Shown here piece by piece: positions 1 through 8,694 of a stretch of DNA of 28,812 nt; position 1 is the stretch's first letter; each line of letters opens with the position of its first letter. The DNA lies in NCBI GenBank assembly GCA_905233325.1, contig CAJODU010000006.1, positions 1 to 28,812 on the forward strand, written 5' to 3'. The position numbers were made by a program, and so were the translations under genes. This DNA comes from an uncultured Selenomonadaceae bacterium. Lineage in GTDB: Bacteria; Bacillota; Negativicutes; Selenomonadales; Selenomonadaceae. The notes beneath the pieces are model-generated. The model did no database searches. It saw nothing but the letters and a program-made list of their open reading frames with translations, and was not told where the DNA came from.

Positions 1-717
1 CCCTTCGTTCAGATTCCTACCAGCTTGCTAGCACAGGTTGATTCAAGCGTCGGCGGTAAGGTTGCGGTCAATCATCAGCTCGGAAAAAATCTGATTGGTG
101 CCTTCTATCAACCCAAGGCTGTATTTATTGACATTGATAAGTTGAATACTCTGCTGTCCCGTGAGATTGCCTCCGGTCTCGGTGAGATTGTCAAGTATGG
201 CGTTATCAGTGATCCCGCACTCTTCAAATACCTTGAAGATAATGCCTATAAAATTCCGGCTCTTGAAAATGATGTCATGGAGCATGTGATTGCTCGTTCT
301 TGTGAGATCAAGGCGGACGTTGTCAGCAAAGACGAAAAGGAAGGCGGTCTCCGCAGGATTTTGAATTTTGGGCATACTATGGCTCACGCAATCGAAGAGG
401 CAACCGGCTATTCCAAGTATACTCACGGAGAGGCGGTCGCAATCGGAATGATTGGTGCTGCTCACATCAGCAAAAGCCTCGGCAGGATAGATGATTCGAC
501 ATTCAATAGGCTGCAAGCCCTCATCGACAAGCTGGGAATGGTCTCGAAAGCCGCAAATTGTGATATTGACCATATGTTCAATGCTATTTTCAGGGACAAA
601 AAAACCATCAACGGCAGGATTAACTGGGTATTGATGGATTCTATAGGTAAAGTCAGCGTCGTTAGTGACGTGCCTGATGAAGTCGTTAAGGCGGCTTTTA
701 GCTATATTGTGAAGTGA
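1..717 (+). CDS. aroB: 3-dehydroquinate synthase, C-terminal part (5' end outside window)
   Basis: Second step of the shikimate pathway: cyclises DAHP to 3-dehydroquinate using NAD and a divalent metal, in the cytoplasm. The frame is open from base 1, so the gene begins upstream and about 239 codons are visible. Recognisable family blocks are DSSVGGKVAVN near the left edge, GLGEIVKYGVI (Glu metal ligand), NFGHTMAHAIE (His ligand) and THGEAVAIGM (second His ligand), in the family order. The C-terminus is complete and ends in TGA. It converges on cstA with only 9 bases between them. A short hairpin at 724-736 lies in this junction but has no T-run. The identification is firm; only the N-terminal NAD-binding part is missing from view. 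Confidence 0.96.
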   Translation, partial: PFVQIPTSLLAQVDSSVGGKVAVNHQLGKNLIGAFYQPKAVFIDIDKLNTLLSREIASGLGEIVKYGVISDPALFKYLEDNAYKIPALENDVMEHVIARSCEIKADVVSKDEKEGGLRRILNFGHTMAHAIEEATGYSKYTHGEAVAIGMIGAAHISKSLGRIDDSTFNRLQALIDKLGMVSKAANCDIDHMFNAIFRDKKTINGRINWVLMDSIGKVSVVSDVPDEVVKAAFSYIVK

Positions 718-726
718 TGAAATCGC

Positions 727-2130
727 TCAGTGAGCGGTGTGATGTTTAATCATTCGTGTCTTGAGGCAAAGAATCAAGCAACCTATCGCAAAGACAATAC
801 CCGCAGGGTAGGAAATCATTGTTGAAAGTTGCAATCCCTCTTTAGCCTGGAGGATATAGGTGAATGTGACTATTGACATAAAGATCGCCGGAATCATTGC
901 AAGCAAGTAAGATTTAGATTCAGGTTTCATCATGTACATATACACCGCACCCGTCCAGAGGACAATGGTTGCAAGTGATTGATTGAGCCATGCAAAGTAA
1001 CGCCAAATGACATTGAAGTCAAGTTGTGTGATTATACCTGCAATTACGATAATGGGCAAAGCTAGGATAAGGCGATTTTTAATCTTTTCCTGTGCCATTC
1101 CAAGCCAATCTGCAAGAATGAGGCGAGCACATCTTAAAGCAGTATCGCCGGAAGTTATAGGACAGACGACAACGCCTATCATTGCAAGAGCGACACCAAT
1201 TCCGCCACCCATGAAGCCATTGCAGATAGCATGGACGACCGCTCCGGGACCGTCAGCGGAAAGCGCAGCCGCGAGTCCACCGGTTGACTCATAGAAAGTT
1301 ATACCAGCCGCCGCCCAGATAAGGCCAATAATCCCCTCACAAACCATAGCACCGTAAAAGACAGGTCTTGCCAATCTCTCGGACTTGAGGCAGCGTGCCA
1401 TCATGGGTGATTGAGTTGCATGGAAACCGGAAATAGCACCGCAAGCCACAGTAATGAACATCAAAGGCCATATCGGTAATTTGTCGGCACCTTCGGCAGG
1501 GTAGAGGTTTGTAAGTTGCATTTCAGGCATTGTGACGTTTGAATTGAACATCATTCCACCCATAACGCCAATCGCCATAATGATGAAACAGACGCCGAAA
1601 ATAGGATAGAGGCGGCCAATGAGCTTGTCAATCGGCAGGAGAGTGGCTAGGAAGTAGTAAAAGAGGATTATCAACAGCAAAGTGGTGACATCAACGCCGG
1701 TGAGCATTTTCAAGAGACCTGCAGGTCCGACCGTAAAGACCGTGCCGACAAGAATCATCAAAAGCACAAGGAATATTCGCATAATCATCAGCGTTGTTTC
1801 ACCCAGATACTCACCGACAATCTCAGGCAGAGACTTGCCGCCCTCGCGAAGTGAGATCATGCCGGAGAGGTAATCGTGAACGCCGCCGGCAAAGATAGTG
1901 CCGCAGACAATCCAAATGTAGACAACAGGTCCCCAAAGTGCTCCGGCAAGTGCACCAAAGATCGGCCCCAGACCGGCAATATTAAGGAGCTGGATCATAA
2001 AGACCTTCCAAGTCGGCAGAGCAATAAAGTCTACACCATCAGCCTTAGTAATGGCAGGAGTAGGGGCATCTGTCGGCTTGAAAATATTGTCGACTATCTT
2101 GCCATAGATTAAATAGCCGACAATCAGCAA
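727..2130 (-). CDS. cstA: CstA-family carbon starvation / carboxylate (pyruvate-type) transporter, 5' end uncertain
   Basis: Polytopic inner-membrane protein of the CstA family. Characterised members take up pyruvate or peptides. Family blocks visible are LPTWKVFMIQLLNIAGLGP near residue 40, then GTIFAGGVHDYLSGM, and HATQSPMMARCL in the middle, followed by several hydrophobic helices. At 467 aa it matches the short form rather than the 700-aa E. coli form. The start is odd. The frame opens with TTG directly after an in-frame TAA, with no ATG and no ribosome-binding site. The first residues (LLIVGYLIYGK) enter what is normally the middle of helix 1, so roughly 8-10 residues seem to be missing. 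A sequencing error, an unusual start or a 5' lesion are all possible. A candidate minus-strand promoter (TTGCAA-N17-TAATAT) lies upstream within about 2190-2221. Confidence 0.88.
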   Translation of the reverse strand: MLIVGYLIYGKIVDNIFKPTDAPTPAITKADGVDFIALPTWKVFMIQLLNIAGLGPIFGALAGALWGPVVYIWIVCGTIFAGGVHDYLSGMISLREGGKSLPEIVGEYLGETTLMIMRIFLVLLMILVGTVFTVGPAGLLKMLTGVDVTTLLLIILFYYFLATLLPIDKLIGRLYPIFGVCFIIMAIGVMGGMMFNSNVTMPEMQLTNLYPAEGADKLPIWPLMFITVACGAISGFHATQSPMMARCLKSERLARPVFYGAMVCEGIIGLIWAAAGITFYESTGGLAAALSADGPGAVVHAICNGFMGGGIGVALAMIGVVVCPITSGDTALRCARLILADWLGMAQEKIKNRLILALPIIVIAGIITQLDFNVIWRYFAWLNQSLATIVLWTGAVYMYMMKPESKSYLLAMIPAIFMSIVTFTYILQAKEGLQLSTMISYPAGIVFAIGCLILCLKTRMIKHHTAH

Positions 2131-2208
2131 TTAATATTGTTTTGCAATTTTTTATAAGAAATTTTTAAACTGTTGCGAGCCTTCTAATCTAGATATTAAC
2201 TAAAAATT

Positions 2209-2237
2209 TTGTGATTTGCAAAAAAATGTGGTATACT
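2209..2237 (+). promoter_or_regulatory. Promoter of the HAD phosphatase-mfd pair
   Basis: TTGTGA (2209-2214), a 17-bp spacer and TATACT (2232-2237), with a TGG immediately upstream of the -10 (extended -10 motif). It lies 35 bp before the start codon of the phosphatase gene, which has the ribosome-binding site GGAGGAG at 2259-2265. Confidence 0.65.
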
Positions 2238-2271
2238 TAACCTATTGAAAATTTTTATGGAGGAGTAATTG

Positions 2272-2934
2272 ATGAAAAAATTTAAAGCTATGCTGTTTGA
2301 TATGGACGGTGTACTCGTTGACAGTGAGCCTATCCACTTTGCCGGCCGCCATGCCACGCTTGCAAGATATGGTATCAAGACAACTGACGAGGAACTTGCA
2401 AATTACACCGGAATTTTGTCTGAAGGATTTTTGACTTCCATTTCAAAAAAACGCGGCGTTGATATTCCGCTTGCAGAGGCGTGTGAATTTATTAAAATCG
2501 ATTTCAAAAATATTCTTGATGCCTATGACCTCAAGCCTATTGACGGTATTCCCGAACTTCTGCAAGCTCTGCAGTCAAAAAATATTCCGACAGCTATTGC
2601 CTCATCAAGTTCACCTGAATTGATAGAGACTTTTGTCACTCGCCTTGACATCAAAAAGTATTTTAAAGCATTTGTAAGCGGTCGTCAAGTCGAAAAATCA
2701 AAACCTGCGCCGGACATCTATCTCGCCGCCGCTAAATCCGTCGGAGCATTGCCCACGGATTGCGTCGTTCTTGAGGATTCACACAACGGTATTGTTGCCG
2801 GTCACGCCGCTCATTGCTATTGCATAGGTTTTCGCAGTCCGCACAGCGGCAATCAAGATTTAACCCTCGCAAACGAGATCGTCAATTCCATTCGTGATAT
2901 TAATCTCGATCTATTTGATAGTGATATTGTGTAA
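2272..2934 (+). CDS. HAD-superfamily hydrolase, beta-phosphoglucomutase/phosphatase type
   Basis: Small cytoplasmic HAD subfamily IA enzyme of 220 aa, the usual size. Motif I is FDMDGVLVDSE near the N-terminus (nucleophile Asp plus acid/base Asp). A helical cap follows, then motif II in AIASSSS, motif III Lys in KSKPAPDIY and motif IV in VVLEDSHNG. This arrangement is typical of beta-phosphoglucomutases and sugar-phosphate phosphatases; the substrate cannot be read from the sequence. The chosen start is ATG 2272, with GGAGGAG 6 bases before it, rather than the TTG one codon upstream. mfd starts 9 bases after its stop, so the two are probably co-transcribed. Confidence 0.88.
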   Translation: MKKFKAMLFDMDGVLVDSEPIHFAGRHATLARYGIKTTDEELANYTGILSEGFLTSISKKRGVDIPLAEACEFIKIDFKNILDAYDLKPIDGIPELLQALQSKNIPTAIASSSSPELIETFVTRLDIKKYFKAFVSGRQVEKSKPAPDIYLAAAKSVGALPTDCVVLEDSHNGIVAGHAAHCYCIGFRSPHSGNQDLTLANEIVNSIRDINLDLFDSDIV

Positions 2935-2943
2935 AATAAATAT

Positions 2944-5900
2944 ATGAATACGATTTTAGATACATTACTCAAAGACAAAACTGTCAAACAAATTGCCCGT
3001 TATATTAAATCGGGCGACAAATTAAATATTAACGGTCTTGCTGACACGCTCAAGGCCGCCGTTTTTGTTGCAATCCTTCAAAATAAGCCCGCTGTAATAA
3101 TTACTCCGAATCAGCACAGTCTCAACCTTTGGCACGAGGATTTAAAGGTTTTATTGTCTGATATGCCCGTTAAGATACTGCCGGAGCTGGATTTTTTGGA
3201 ATTTGATGCAGCGGCAAAATCTTTAAATCTCTATGCTGAACGAATTAGGATATTGGATATGCTGGAGCGGCGTGAAAAGACTGTTATTATCGCAACTGCC
3301 GCCGCTATCGTCAATCCTGTTGTTCCGCCGGAGACTTTCCAAAAGTTTAGATTTACTGTCAAAGTTGATGACACTCTTGAACGTGAGGAATTTGTAAGCA
3401 AGCTGACTGACTTCGGCTATCAGCGCAGCAGTGAGGTGGAAAGTGTCGGATATTTTGCCGTTCGCGGCGGTATTGTCGATGTCTTTCCTATTAATTGCAA
3501 CGCACCGATTAGGATAGAATTTTTCGATAACCTCATTGAGACTATGCGGATTTTTGATATTGATTCTAAACGCTCTTCACAGAATACAAAGGAAATTACA
3601 ATCTTGCCGGTTGATGTGCCTGCAGATAAATCTGTCTCGCTCCTTGAATATTTTAATGACGGGCTTGTTGTCCTTGATGAACCCAAGTATATAACTGAAA
3701 ACATTGAGCAAATTCAAGCTGAAAATCAAGAGGCAAATATCATTACTTTTGATATTTTGGCTAAAGGCAGCAATATCGCCCTTTCTGTCGGTCAATATAT
3801 CACTGATACGGATATTCAAACGATTGACTTCAATTCCAACATAATCTTAAAAAATCCCTATATTCAACGCTGGATAGCCTCAAGGCACACTTATCGAAAA
3901 ATCCCGCCGAAGTCCAAAAAAAACGCCTTAGATTTTTTCTCAGATATTAATGTTGGTGATTATGTTGTCCATGAGACTCATGGAATAGGTAAATTTCTCG
4001 GCGTTATTTCAATGGAGGTTGCCGGCTCTACCCGCGACTATGTACACATTCAATACAAAGGTGACGACAAAATCTTCCTTCCGACGGATCAGCTTGACGC
4101 CATTCACAAATACATAGCCGTCGGTGATACAGTCCCGCGTCTTTCGCGTCTCAACACTGCCGATTGGACGCGTGCCAAATCCAAGGCAAAGGCTGCCGTT
4201 GAGGACATTGCCGAAAAATTGATTGACATATATGCAAGGCGCGGCGATGCGTCGGGATTTGCCTTTGCACCGGACGATGCCCTTCAAATTGAATTTGAAG
4301 ATGCCTGTGAATTTGAGCTGACTCCCGACCAAGCCCGCACCCTTGCCGAAGTCAAGGCTGATATGGAAGATAATAAGCCTATGGATCGCTTGATTTGCGG
4401 TGACGTGGGATTCGGCAAGACGGAGATTGCAATTCGTGCAGCATTTAAGGCAGCGATGAACGGCAAACAGGTAGCTGTCCTCGTTCCGACGACTGTTTTG
4501 GCTTATCAGCACTATTTGACTTTTAGCAAGCGTTTTGAGAACTTCCTGCCTTCTGTGGACTTATTGAGTCGTTTCCGTTCGTCGAGTGAGCAGACGGACA
4601 CTCTCAAGCGTCTCAAAGCCGGTCATCTTGATATTCTGATTGGCACTCATGCAATCCTCAACACCAACAAAGTTGTCTTTAAGGACTTGGGCTTGCTCAT
4701 CATTGACGAAGAGCAGCGTTTCGGCGTCAAGCAGAAGGATAAATTCCGCGACCTTGCCTCCGGCGTTGATGTCCTCTCACTCAGTGCAACCCCTATTCCA
4801 CGCTCGCTCCATATGTCTATGGTCGGTGCCAGAGATTTAAGCGTTATTGAGACTGCACCGGCGGAGAGATTCCCAGTCCAGACTTATGTTGTCGAGGACG
4901 GCGACAATACTATCACCAGTGCCATCAGGCGCGAACTCAACCGCAAGGGTCAAGTATTCTTCGTCTACAATCGAATTGAAACTATTGATATAATGCGTGA
5001 GCGTCTTCAAAATCTTGTGCCTGATGCCAGGATTATGACGGCTCATGGTCAAATGGCGGCTGAACTTCTTGAAAAGATTATGATTGACTTCTACAACGGT
5101 GCCTTCGATATACTTTTGACGACCAGCATTATTGAAAACGGGCTTGATATTTCTAACGCCAACACATTGATTGTCTATAATGCTGATTATTTCGGTCTTT
5201 CGCAACTCTATCAGCTCAGAGGGCGTGTCGGCAGATCGAATCGTCTTGCCTTTGCATATTTTATGTTTCACCGTGACAAAGTACTCACTGAGGCAGCAGA
5301 AAAGCGTCTGCAAGCTATCAAGGACTTCGCACAGCTTGGTTCTTCGTTTAATATTGCCTTGCGTGACTTGCAAATTCGCGGTGCCGGCAATCTCCTTGGT
5401 GCTCAGCAGCACGGACACATTGCAGGTGTTGGTTTTGCTATGTATACTCAACTTCTGCAGGACGCTATAAATAAACGTCGCGGCAACAGGTCAAATGATA
5501 ACAAGATCACTGATACTCCCGCCATTGAGGATAAAAAAGAGACATTTAATCCAAATCTGTCGTTTAAAGTAAATGCTTTCTTTGATGATGATTATATTCC
5601 TGATGCCCATATTAAGCTGTTGTTTTACCAACGTCTTGCCAGCCTTGATTCAGCGGAGGAGATCAAAGATTTTGAGGACGAATTGATTGATAGATTCGGG
5701 CAGCTCCCACCCAGTGCACAGAACCTGGTTGATCTTGCATTAATTAAATCCTATGCCAAAGTGCTCCGCGTCTCTTCTATCTCTGACAGTGAAGGATACA
5801 TTCTGCTTCAATTCGCGCCTGATTCCAAACTCAAGCCGGACGCCCTCCGCAAACTCAATGCACGATTCAAGCAAGATTTAATAATCCTGCCGCGACAACA

Positions 5901-5982
5901 GATCATCAAATTGAAGATAACGCCGATTATCAAAAAAGCCTTGCTGCCGTCAGTGATTTCAATTCTTGTGATGTTGAGTTGA
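2944..5982 (+). CDS. mfd: Transcription-repair coupling factor
   Basis: ATP-dependent translocase that removes RNA polymerase stalled at DNA lesions and recruits UvrA. Domain order at 1012 aa: an N-terminal UvrB-like/UvrA-binding part (about 1-320); an RNA-polymerase interaction module beginning GDYVVHETHGIGKF (about 338); an SF2 helicase with Walker A GDVGFGKTE (about 486) and DEEQ box (about 588); the second RecA lobe with GRVGRSNR (about 760) in the TRG region; and a C-terminal TRCF domain. It is somewhat shorter than the usual 1100-1180 aa. No strong ribosome-binding site precedes ATG 2944. Translation is probably coupled to the phosphatase gene 9 bases upstream. A rho-independent terminator follows. 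Confidence 0.97.
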   Translation: MNTILDTLLKDKTVKQIARYIKSGDKLNINGLADTLKAAVFVAILQNKPAVIITPNQHSLNLWHEDLKVLLSDMPVKILPELDFLEFDAAAKSLNLYAERIRILDMLERREKTVIIATAAAIVNPVVPPETFQKFRFTVKVDDTLEREEFVSKLTDFGYQRSSEVESVGYFAVRGGIVDVFPINCNAPIRIEFFDNLIETMRIFDIDSKRSSQNTKEITILPVDVPADKSVSLLEYFNDGLVVLDEPKYITENIEQIQAENQEANIITFDILAKGSNIALSVGQYITDTDIQTIDFNSNIILKNPYIQRWIASRHTYRKIPPKSKKNALDFFSDINVGDYVVHETHGIGKFLGVISMEVAGSTRDYVHIQYKGDDKIFLPTDQLDAIHKYIAVGDTVPRLSRLNTADWTRAKSKAKAAVEDIAEKLIDIYARRGDASGFAFAPDDALQIEFEDACEFELTPDQARTLAEVKADMEDNKPMDRLICGDVGFGKTEIAIRAAFKAAMNGKQVAVLVPTTVLAYQHYLTFSKRFENFLPSVDLLSRFRSSSEQTDTLKRLKAGHLDILIGTHAILNTNKVVFKDLGLLIIDEEQRFGVKQKDKFRDLASGVDVLSLSATPIPRSLHMSMVGARDLSVIETAPAERFPVQTYVVEDGDNTITSAIRRELNRKGQVFFVYNRIETIDIMRERLQNLVPDARIMTAHGQMAAELLEKIMIDFYNGAFDILLTTSIIENGLDISNANTLIVYNADYFGLSQLYQLRGRVGRSNRLAFAYFMFHRDKVLTEAAEKRLQAIKDFAQLGSSFNIALRDLQIRGAGNLLGAQQHGHIAGVGFAMYTQLLQDAINKRRGNRSNDNKITDTPAIEDKKETFNPNLSFKVNAFFDDDYIPDAHIKLLFYQRLASLDSAEEIKDFEDELIDRFGQLPPSAQNLVDLALIKSYAKVLRVSSISDSEGYILLQFAPDSKLKPDALRKLNARFKQDLIILPRQQIIKLKITPIIKKALLPSVISILVMLS

Positions 5983-5994
5983 TCACAAAAAAAT

Positions 5995-6023
5995 AAAGTC
6001 CGAGATATTTGCTCGGGCTTTTT
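5995..6023 (+). terminator. Rho-independent terminator after mfd
   Basis: A 10-bp stem (5995-6004 with 6012-6021, one G-T wobble) with a 7-base loop, running into a T-run. It begins 12 bases after the mfd stop codon. Confidence 0.85.
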
Positions 6024-6079
6024 GAGTTTAACTTCAACTGATATTTAACTTCTACTAAGACCACTTCAACTTTATATGA

Positions 6080-6376
6080 TTAAGCCTCGCGCCTTGGTGG
6101 ACGGTGCTTGCTGAAGCAGTCACGGCAGTAAACCGGACGATCATTTCTCGGCTCAAACGGTACTTCAGTCTCCTTGCCGCAATCAGCACAGGTGACCTTA
6201 AACATTTGACGACCTTCAGCTCCGTCACGACTGCGGCGACGCTTGTCACGGCAATCTCTGCAGCGCGTTGGCTCATTCTCGAAACCTTTCTCTGCATAAA
6301 ACTCTTGCTCGCCTGCACTGAAGATAAACTCCTTGCCACAGTCTTTGCACACGATTGTCTTGTCTTCAAAAGCCAT
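6080..6376 (-). CDS. Small double zinc-ribbon protein (CxxC-x17-CxxC type)
   Basis: 98-aa basic protein made of two Cys4 ribbons. The first is CKDC ... CRDC (residues about 10-42, resembling zf_trcl). The second is CADC, 17 residues, CRDC, matching the CxxC-x17-CxxC family described in Firmicutes. The tail is rich in Arg (HRPPRREA). The family's role is not established; nucleic-acid binding is plausible from the charge and the metal ribbons but is inference. The start ATG has AAGGAG 8 bases upstream. It has its own promoter at 6437-6464, and its leader begins with a hairpin. It converges on mfd. Confidence 0.85.
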   Translation of the reverse strand: MAFEDKTIVCKDCGKEFIFSAGEQEFYAEKGFENEPTRCRDCRDKRRRSRDGAEGRQMFKVTCADCGKETEVPFEPRNDRPVYCRDCFSKHRPPRREA

Positions 6377-6436
6377 TAAAAAAACTCCTTAAATATAAAA
6401 AACTTTAGGTTACCGTGTCTCCACGGAACTTTTTTT

Positions 6437-6464
6437 ATTATAGCACAAAATTTTTAAATTGCAA
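6437..6464 (-). promoter_or_regulatory. Promoter of the zinc-ribbon gene
   Basis: On the minus strand: TTGCAA (6459-6464), a 16-bp spacer and a consensus TATAAT (6437-6442) preceded by TGC (extended -10). The predicted start near 6430 is followed at once by a 5-bp hairpin CCGTG/CACGG closed by a GAGA (GNRA) tetraloop (6413-6426). Confidence 0.7.
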
Positions 6465-6498
6465 GATTTTTTGTAATTATCACAAAACAAAATAAAAA

Positions 6499-6574
6499 TG
6501 GCAGGGGTAGCTGGACTCGAACCAACGAATGCCAGATTCAGAGTCTGGTGCCTTACCAACTTGGCGATACCCCT
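6499..6574 (-). tRNA. tRNA-Gln (anticodon CTG)
   Basis: A full cloverleaf can be drawn. The acceptor stem is AGGGGTA/TACCCCT, with a 3-bp D stem GCC/GGC and an anticodon stem CCAGA/TCTGG around the loop CTCTGAA. The T arm contains TTCGAGT. The anticodon CTG (plus-strand bases 6539-6541) reads CAG, glutamine. The discriminator is G and the 3' CCA is encoded (6499-6501). A GTCTG/CAGAC hairpin (6575-6587) abuts the mature 5' end. Confidence 0.93.
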
Positions 6575-6594
6575 GTCTGCTTCAGACAAGCAAT

Positions 6595-6623
6595 ACTATA
6601 CTATATTTTTTTCAGATTGTCAA
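6595..6623 (-). promoter_or_regulatory. Promoter of tRNA-Gln
   Basis: Consensus TTGACA (6618-6623), a 17-bp spacer and TATAGT (6595-6600) on the minus strand, about 20 bp upstream of the mature tRNA 5' end. Confidence 0.8.
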
Positions 6624-6764
6624 GATGTGAATAAAATATTTGCCGAAAATATATCTTAATTTTGCGAAACACAATCAGAGAAATGATAAAATACTATTTA
6701 CTAATTAAGAAAAATGTGATAATGTATATTAACAGATAAACCATAAGTTAAGGAGTTTTGATTG

Positions 6765-7022
6765 ATGAATACGATAGAATCTATCGTTGGTGCTGTTATT
6801 GGTATAATAATCATTGTAGCTGTAGTCAAAATTATGGTGCTGCCGTTCCAGCTTCTTTTTAAACTCGTGATTAATGCAATTATTGGCGCGGTGATGCTCT
6901 ATGTCATTAACTGGATAGGCATTATAAGCATTAAAATAACGCTTGTTCACAGCCTTATTGCCGGTATCTTCGGTGTACCGGGTGTTATCGGCATTGTTAT
7001 TTACACACATTTTTTGAAGTAA
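6765..7022 (+). CDS. bofA: BofA-family membrane protein (pro-sigma-K processing inhibitor-like)
   Basis: 85-aa, almost entirely hydrophobic protein with two or three membrane segments. The C-terminal half shows the BofA signature: LLFKLVINAIIGAVMLYVIN followed by a second helix ending in GVPGVIGIVIY. In Bacillus, BofA holds the SpoIVFB protease inactive in the outer forespore membrane. Homologs persist in many non-sporulating relatives, where the role is unknown. ATG 6765 is preferred over the TTG one codon upstream because AAGGAG at 6750-6755 is correctly spaced. An extended -10 (TGTGATAAT, 6715-6723) lies upstream but its -35 is weak. The ABC-F gene begins 4 bases after the stop. Confidence 0.85.
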   Translation: MNTIESIVGAVIGIIIIVAVVKIMVLPFQLLFKLVINAIIGAVMLYVINWIGIISIKITLVHSLIAGIFGVPGVIGIVIYTHFLK

Positions 7023-7026
7023 TGAT

Positions 7027-8694
7027 ATGATACTGGTTGAAAATCTTTCAAAATCATTTGCTGATCGACTGCTCTTTTCGGAAGTCAACTTTAGAATTAA
7101 CGATGGCGAGAAAGTCGGAATTGTCGGCAAAAACGGCACAGGCAAGTCAACACTTATTAAAATCATTATAGGCACTGAAGAATTTGATGAAGGTATTGTG
7201 ACCGGCTTTCATGCTGAAGACTTGGGCTATGCTGAACAAATCCCAACGTTTGTAAGCACCACTTTGCTTGATGAATTGCTCTCCGGCGGTGAAGTTGAAG
7301 AGTTTGAAGTCAAAAAAATTCTCTTCGGATTAGGTTTCACTGAGAAAGAACTTGCCAAAAATCCCAATGAGTTTAGTGGCGGTGAGACTGCCAAAATTGC
7401 CCTTGCTAAGTCACTTGTCGCTGAGCCGAGAATTTTACTTCTTGACGAGCCGACCAACCACCTTGATATTTATGCTATCGACTTTCTTGAGAGTTTTGTC
7501 AAGTCTTACAAAGGCACAGTCCTCGCCGTTACTCACGATCGACACTTTCTTCAGAATTGTGTTGACAAGATTATTGATCTTGAAAATCGCCGTGCTGATG
7601 TATATGTCGGCAACTACGATAAATTTATCAAACTCAAGACTGAGCGGCGTGAATATGAGTTGAAGGCTTACGAAAAGCAGCAGGAAGAGATTGCCAAGTT
7701 AGAGGAATTTGTCCGACGGAACAAAGTCAGAGCGTCAACGGCAAAGCGTGCACGTAGCCGACAGGCAATGCTTGATCGAATGGAACGATTGGAAAAGCCG
7801 CCTCAAAATGAAACGATGAAATTAAATTTGACTGATACTTCCGAGACGGCGGACAGAGTTTTAACTATTGAAAATCTCAATTTCAAGAATATAATCAATA
7901 ATTTCAATCTTGAGATTCGCAAGAGTGAACGAGTAGGGCTTATTGGACGCAACGGTATTGGTAAATCCACTCTGTTGAAGTTAATCGTTGGTGATCTCAA
8001 AGCGGATAGCGGTAATGTAAAAATTGGCAACCGCGTCAAGATTGGTTACCTTTCTCAAGGACACGAAGAACTTAACGACAACGCCACGCCGATTGATGAA
8101 CTCATAGACGAATTTGGAATCACCATTGAACGGGCACGATCTGAACTTGCCAGGCTTGAGATTTATTCAGATGTTGCAACGAAGACCATTGCCTCAATGT
8201 CCGGCGGCGAGAAGACGAGGGTTGCTCTTGCTAAACTCATCTTAACGGGAGCAAACTTCCTAATCCTTGACGAGCCGACAAACCACCTGGACTTACCGGC
8301 AAGAGAGGCTATAGAGGCAGCACTGCAGGACTTTGACGGCACGCTCTTAATCGTCACACACGACAGATATTTACTTGAAAAAGCCACGAACAGAGTTGTG
8401 GAATTTATCCGCGAAGACCCGGTAACAGTCAAAAGCAAGCCTCAAAATGATACAAAGGCAGAATCATCAACAAAGACAAGACCTCAAAATAAGAGAACCG
8501 CAAAATCAACCGGCAATCAATCAACGGAAAAATTGGAAGCTCAAATTCTTATGGCAGAGATGGAATTGAAAATGATAGAAAATGAAATTAACAACGCTGT
8601 TGACGGGACGAAACTGAAGGAACTTGCTGAAAATCACGATAACAAAATCAAAGAGATAGACGAATTATACAAACGTTGGGAGGAATTGGCATGA
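7027..8694 (+). CDS. ABC-F family ATPase (ribosome-associated type)
   Basis: 555-aa soluble protein with two ABC ATPase domains and no membrane segments. First domain: GKNGTGKST (residues 34-42), signature FSGGETAK, Walker B LLLDEPTNHLD, and switch His in VTHDRHF. A charged alpha-helical linker follows (about 205-255). Second domain: GRNGIGKST, MSGGEKTR, LILDEPTNHLD, VTHDRYL. The C-terminus is a Lys/Glu-rich coiled coil, as in Uup and YdiF types. Family members act on the ribosome in translation rescue or antibiotic protection, but the particular subfamily cannot be fixed by eye. It starts 4 bases after bofA, and its TGA overlaps the ATG of the next gene. Confidence 0.93.
   Translation: MILVENLSKSFADRLLFSEVNFRINDGEKVGIVGKNGTGKSTLIKIIIGTEEFDEGIVTGFHAEDLGYAEQIPTFVSTTLLDELLSGGEVEEFEVKKILFGLGFTEKELAKNPNEFSGGETAKIALAKSLVAEPRILLLDEPTNHLDIYAIDFLESFVKSYKGTVLAVTHDRHFLQNCVDKIIDLENRRADVYVGNYDKFIKLKTERREYELKAYEKQQEEIAKLEEFVRRNKVRASTAKRARSRQAMLDRMERLEKPPQNETMKLNLTDTSETADRVLTIENLNFKNIINNFNLEIRKSERVGLIGRNGIGKSTLLKLIVGDLKADSGNVKIGNRVKIGYLSQGHEELNDNATPIDELIDEFGITIERARSELARLEIYSDVATKTIASMSGGEKTRVALAKLILTGANFLILDEPTNHLDLPAREAIEAALQDFDGTLLIVTHDRYLLEKATNRVVEFIREDPVTVKSKPQNDTKAESSTKTRPQNKRTAKSTGNQSTEKLEAQILMAEMELKMIENEINNAVDGTKLKELAENHDNKIKEIDELYKRWEELA

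Noticed and set aside
43..573. 176-codon minus-strand ORF inside aroB
   Set aside because: It is antisense to clear AroB motifs, has no ribosome-binding site and encodes nothing recognisable.
724..736. Small hairpin CGCTC/GAGCG between aroB and cstA
   Set aside because: Too short, overlaps the cstA stop codon and lacks a T-run on either strand, so it was not called a terminator.
4837..5451. 204-codon minus-strand ORF inside mfd
   Set aside because: It lies opposite the second helicase lobe of Mfd; this is a codon-bias shadow.
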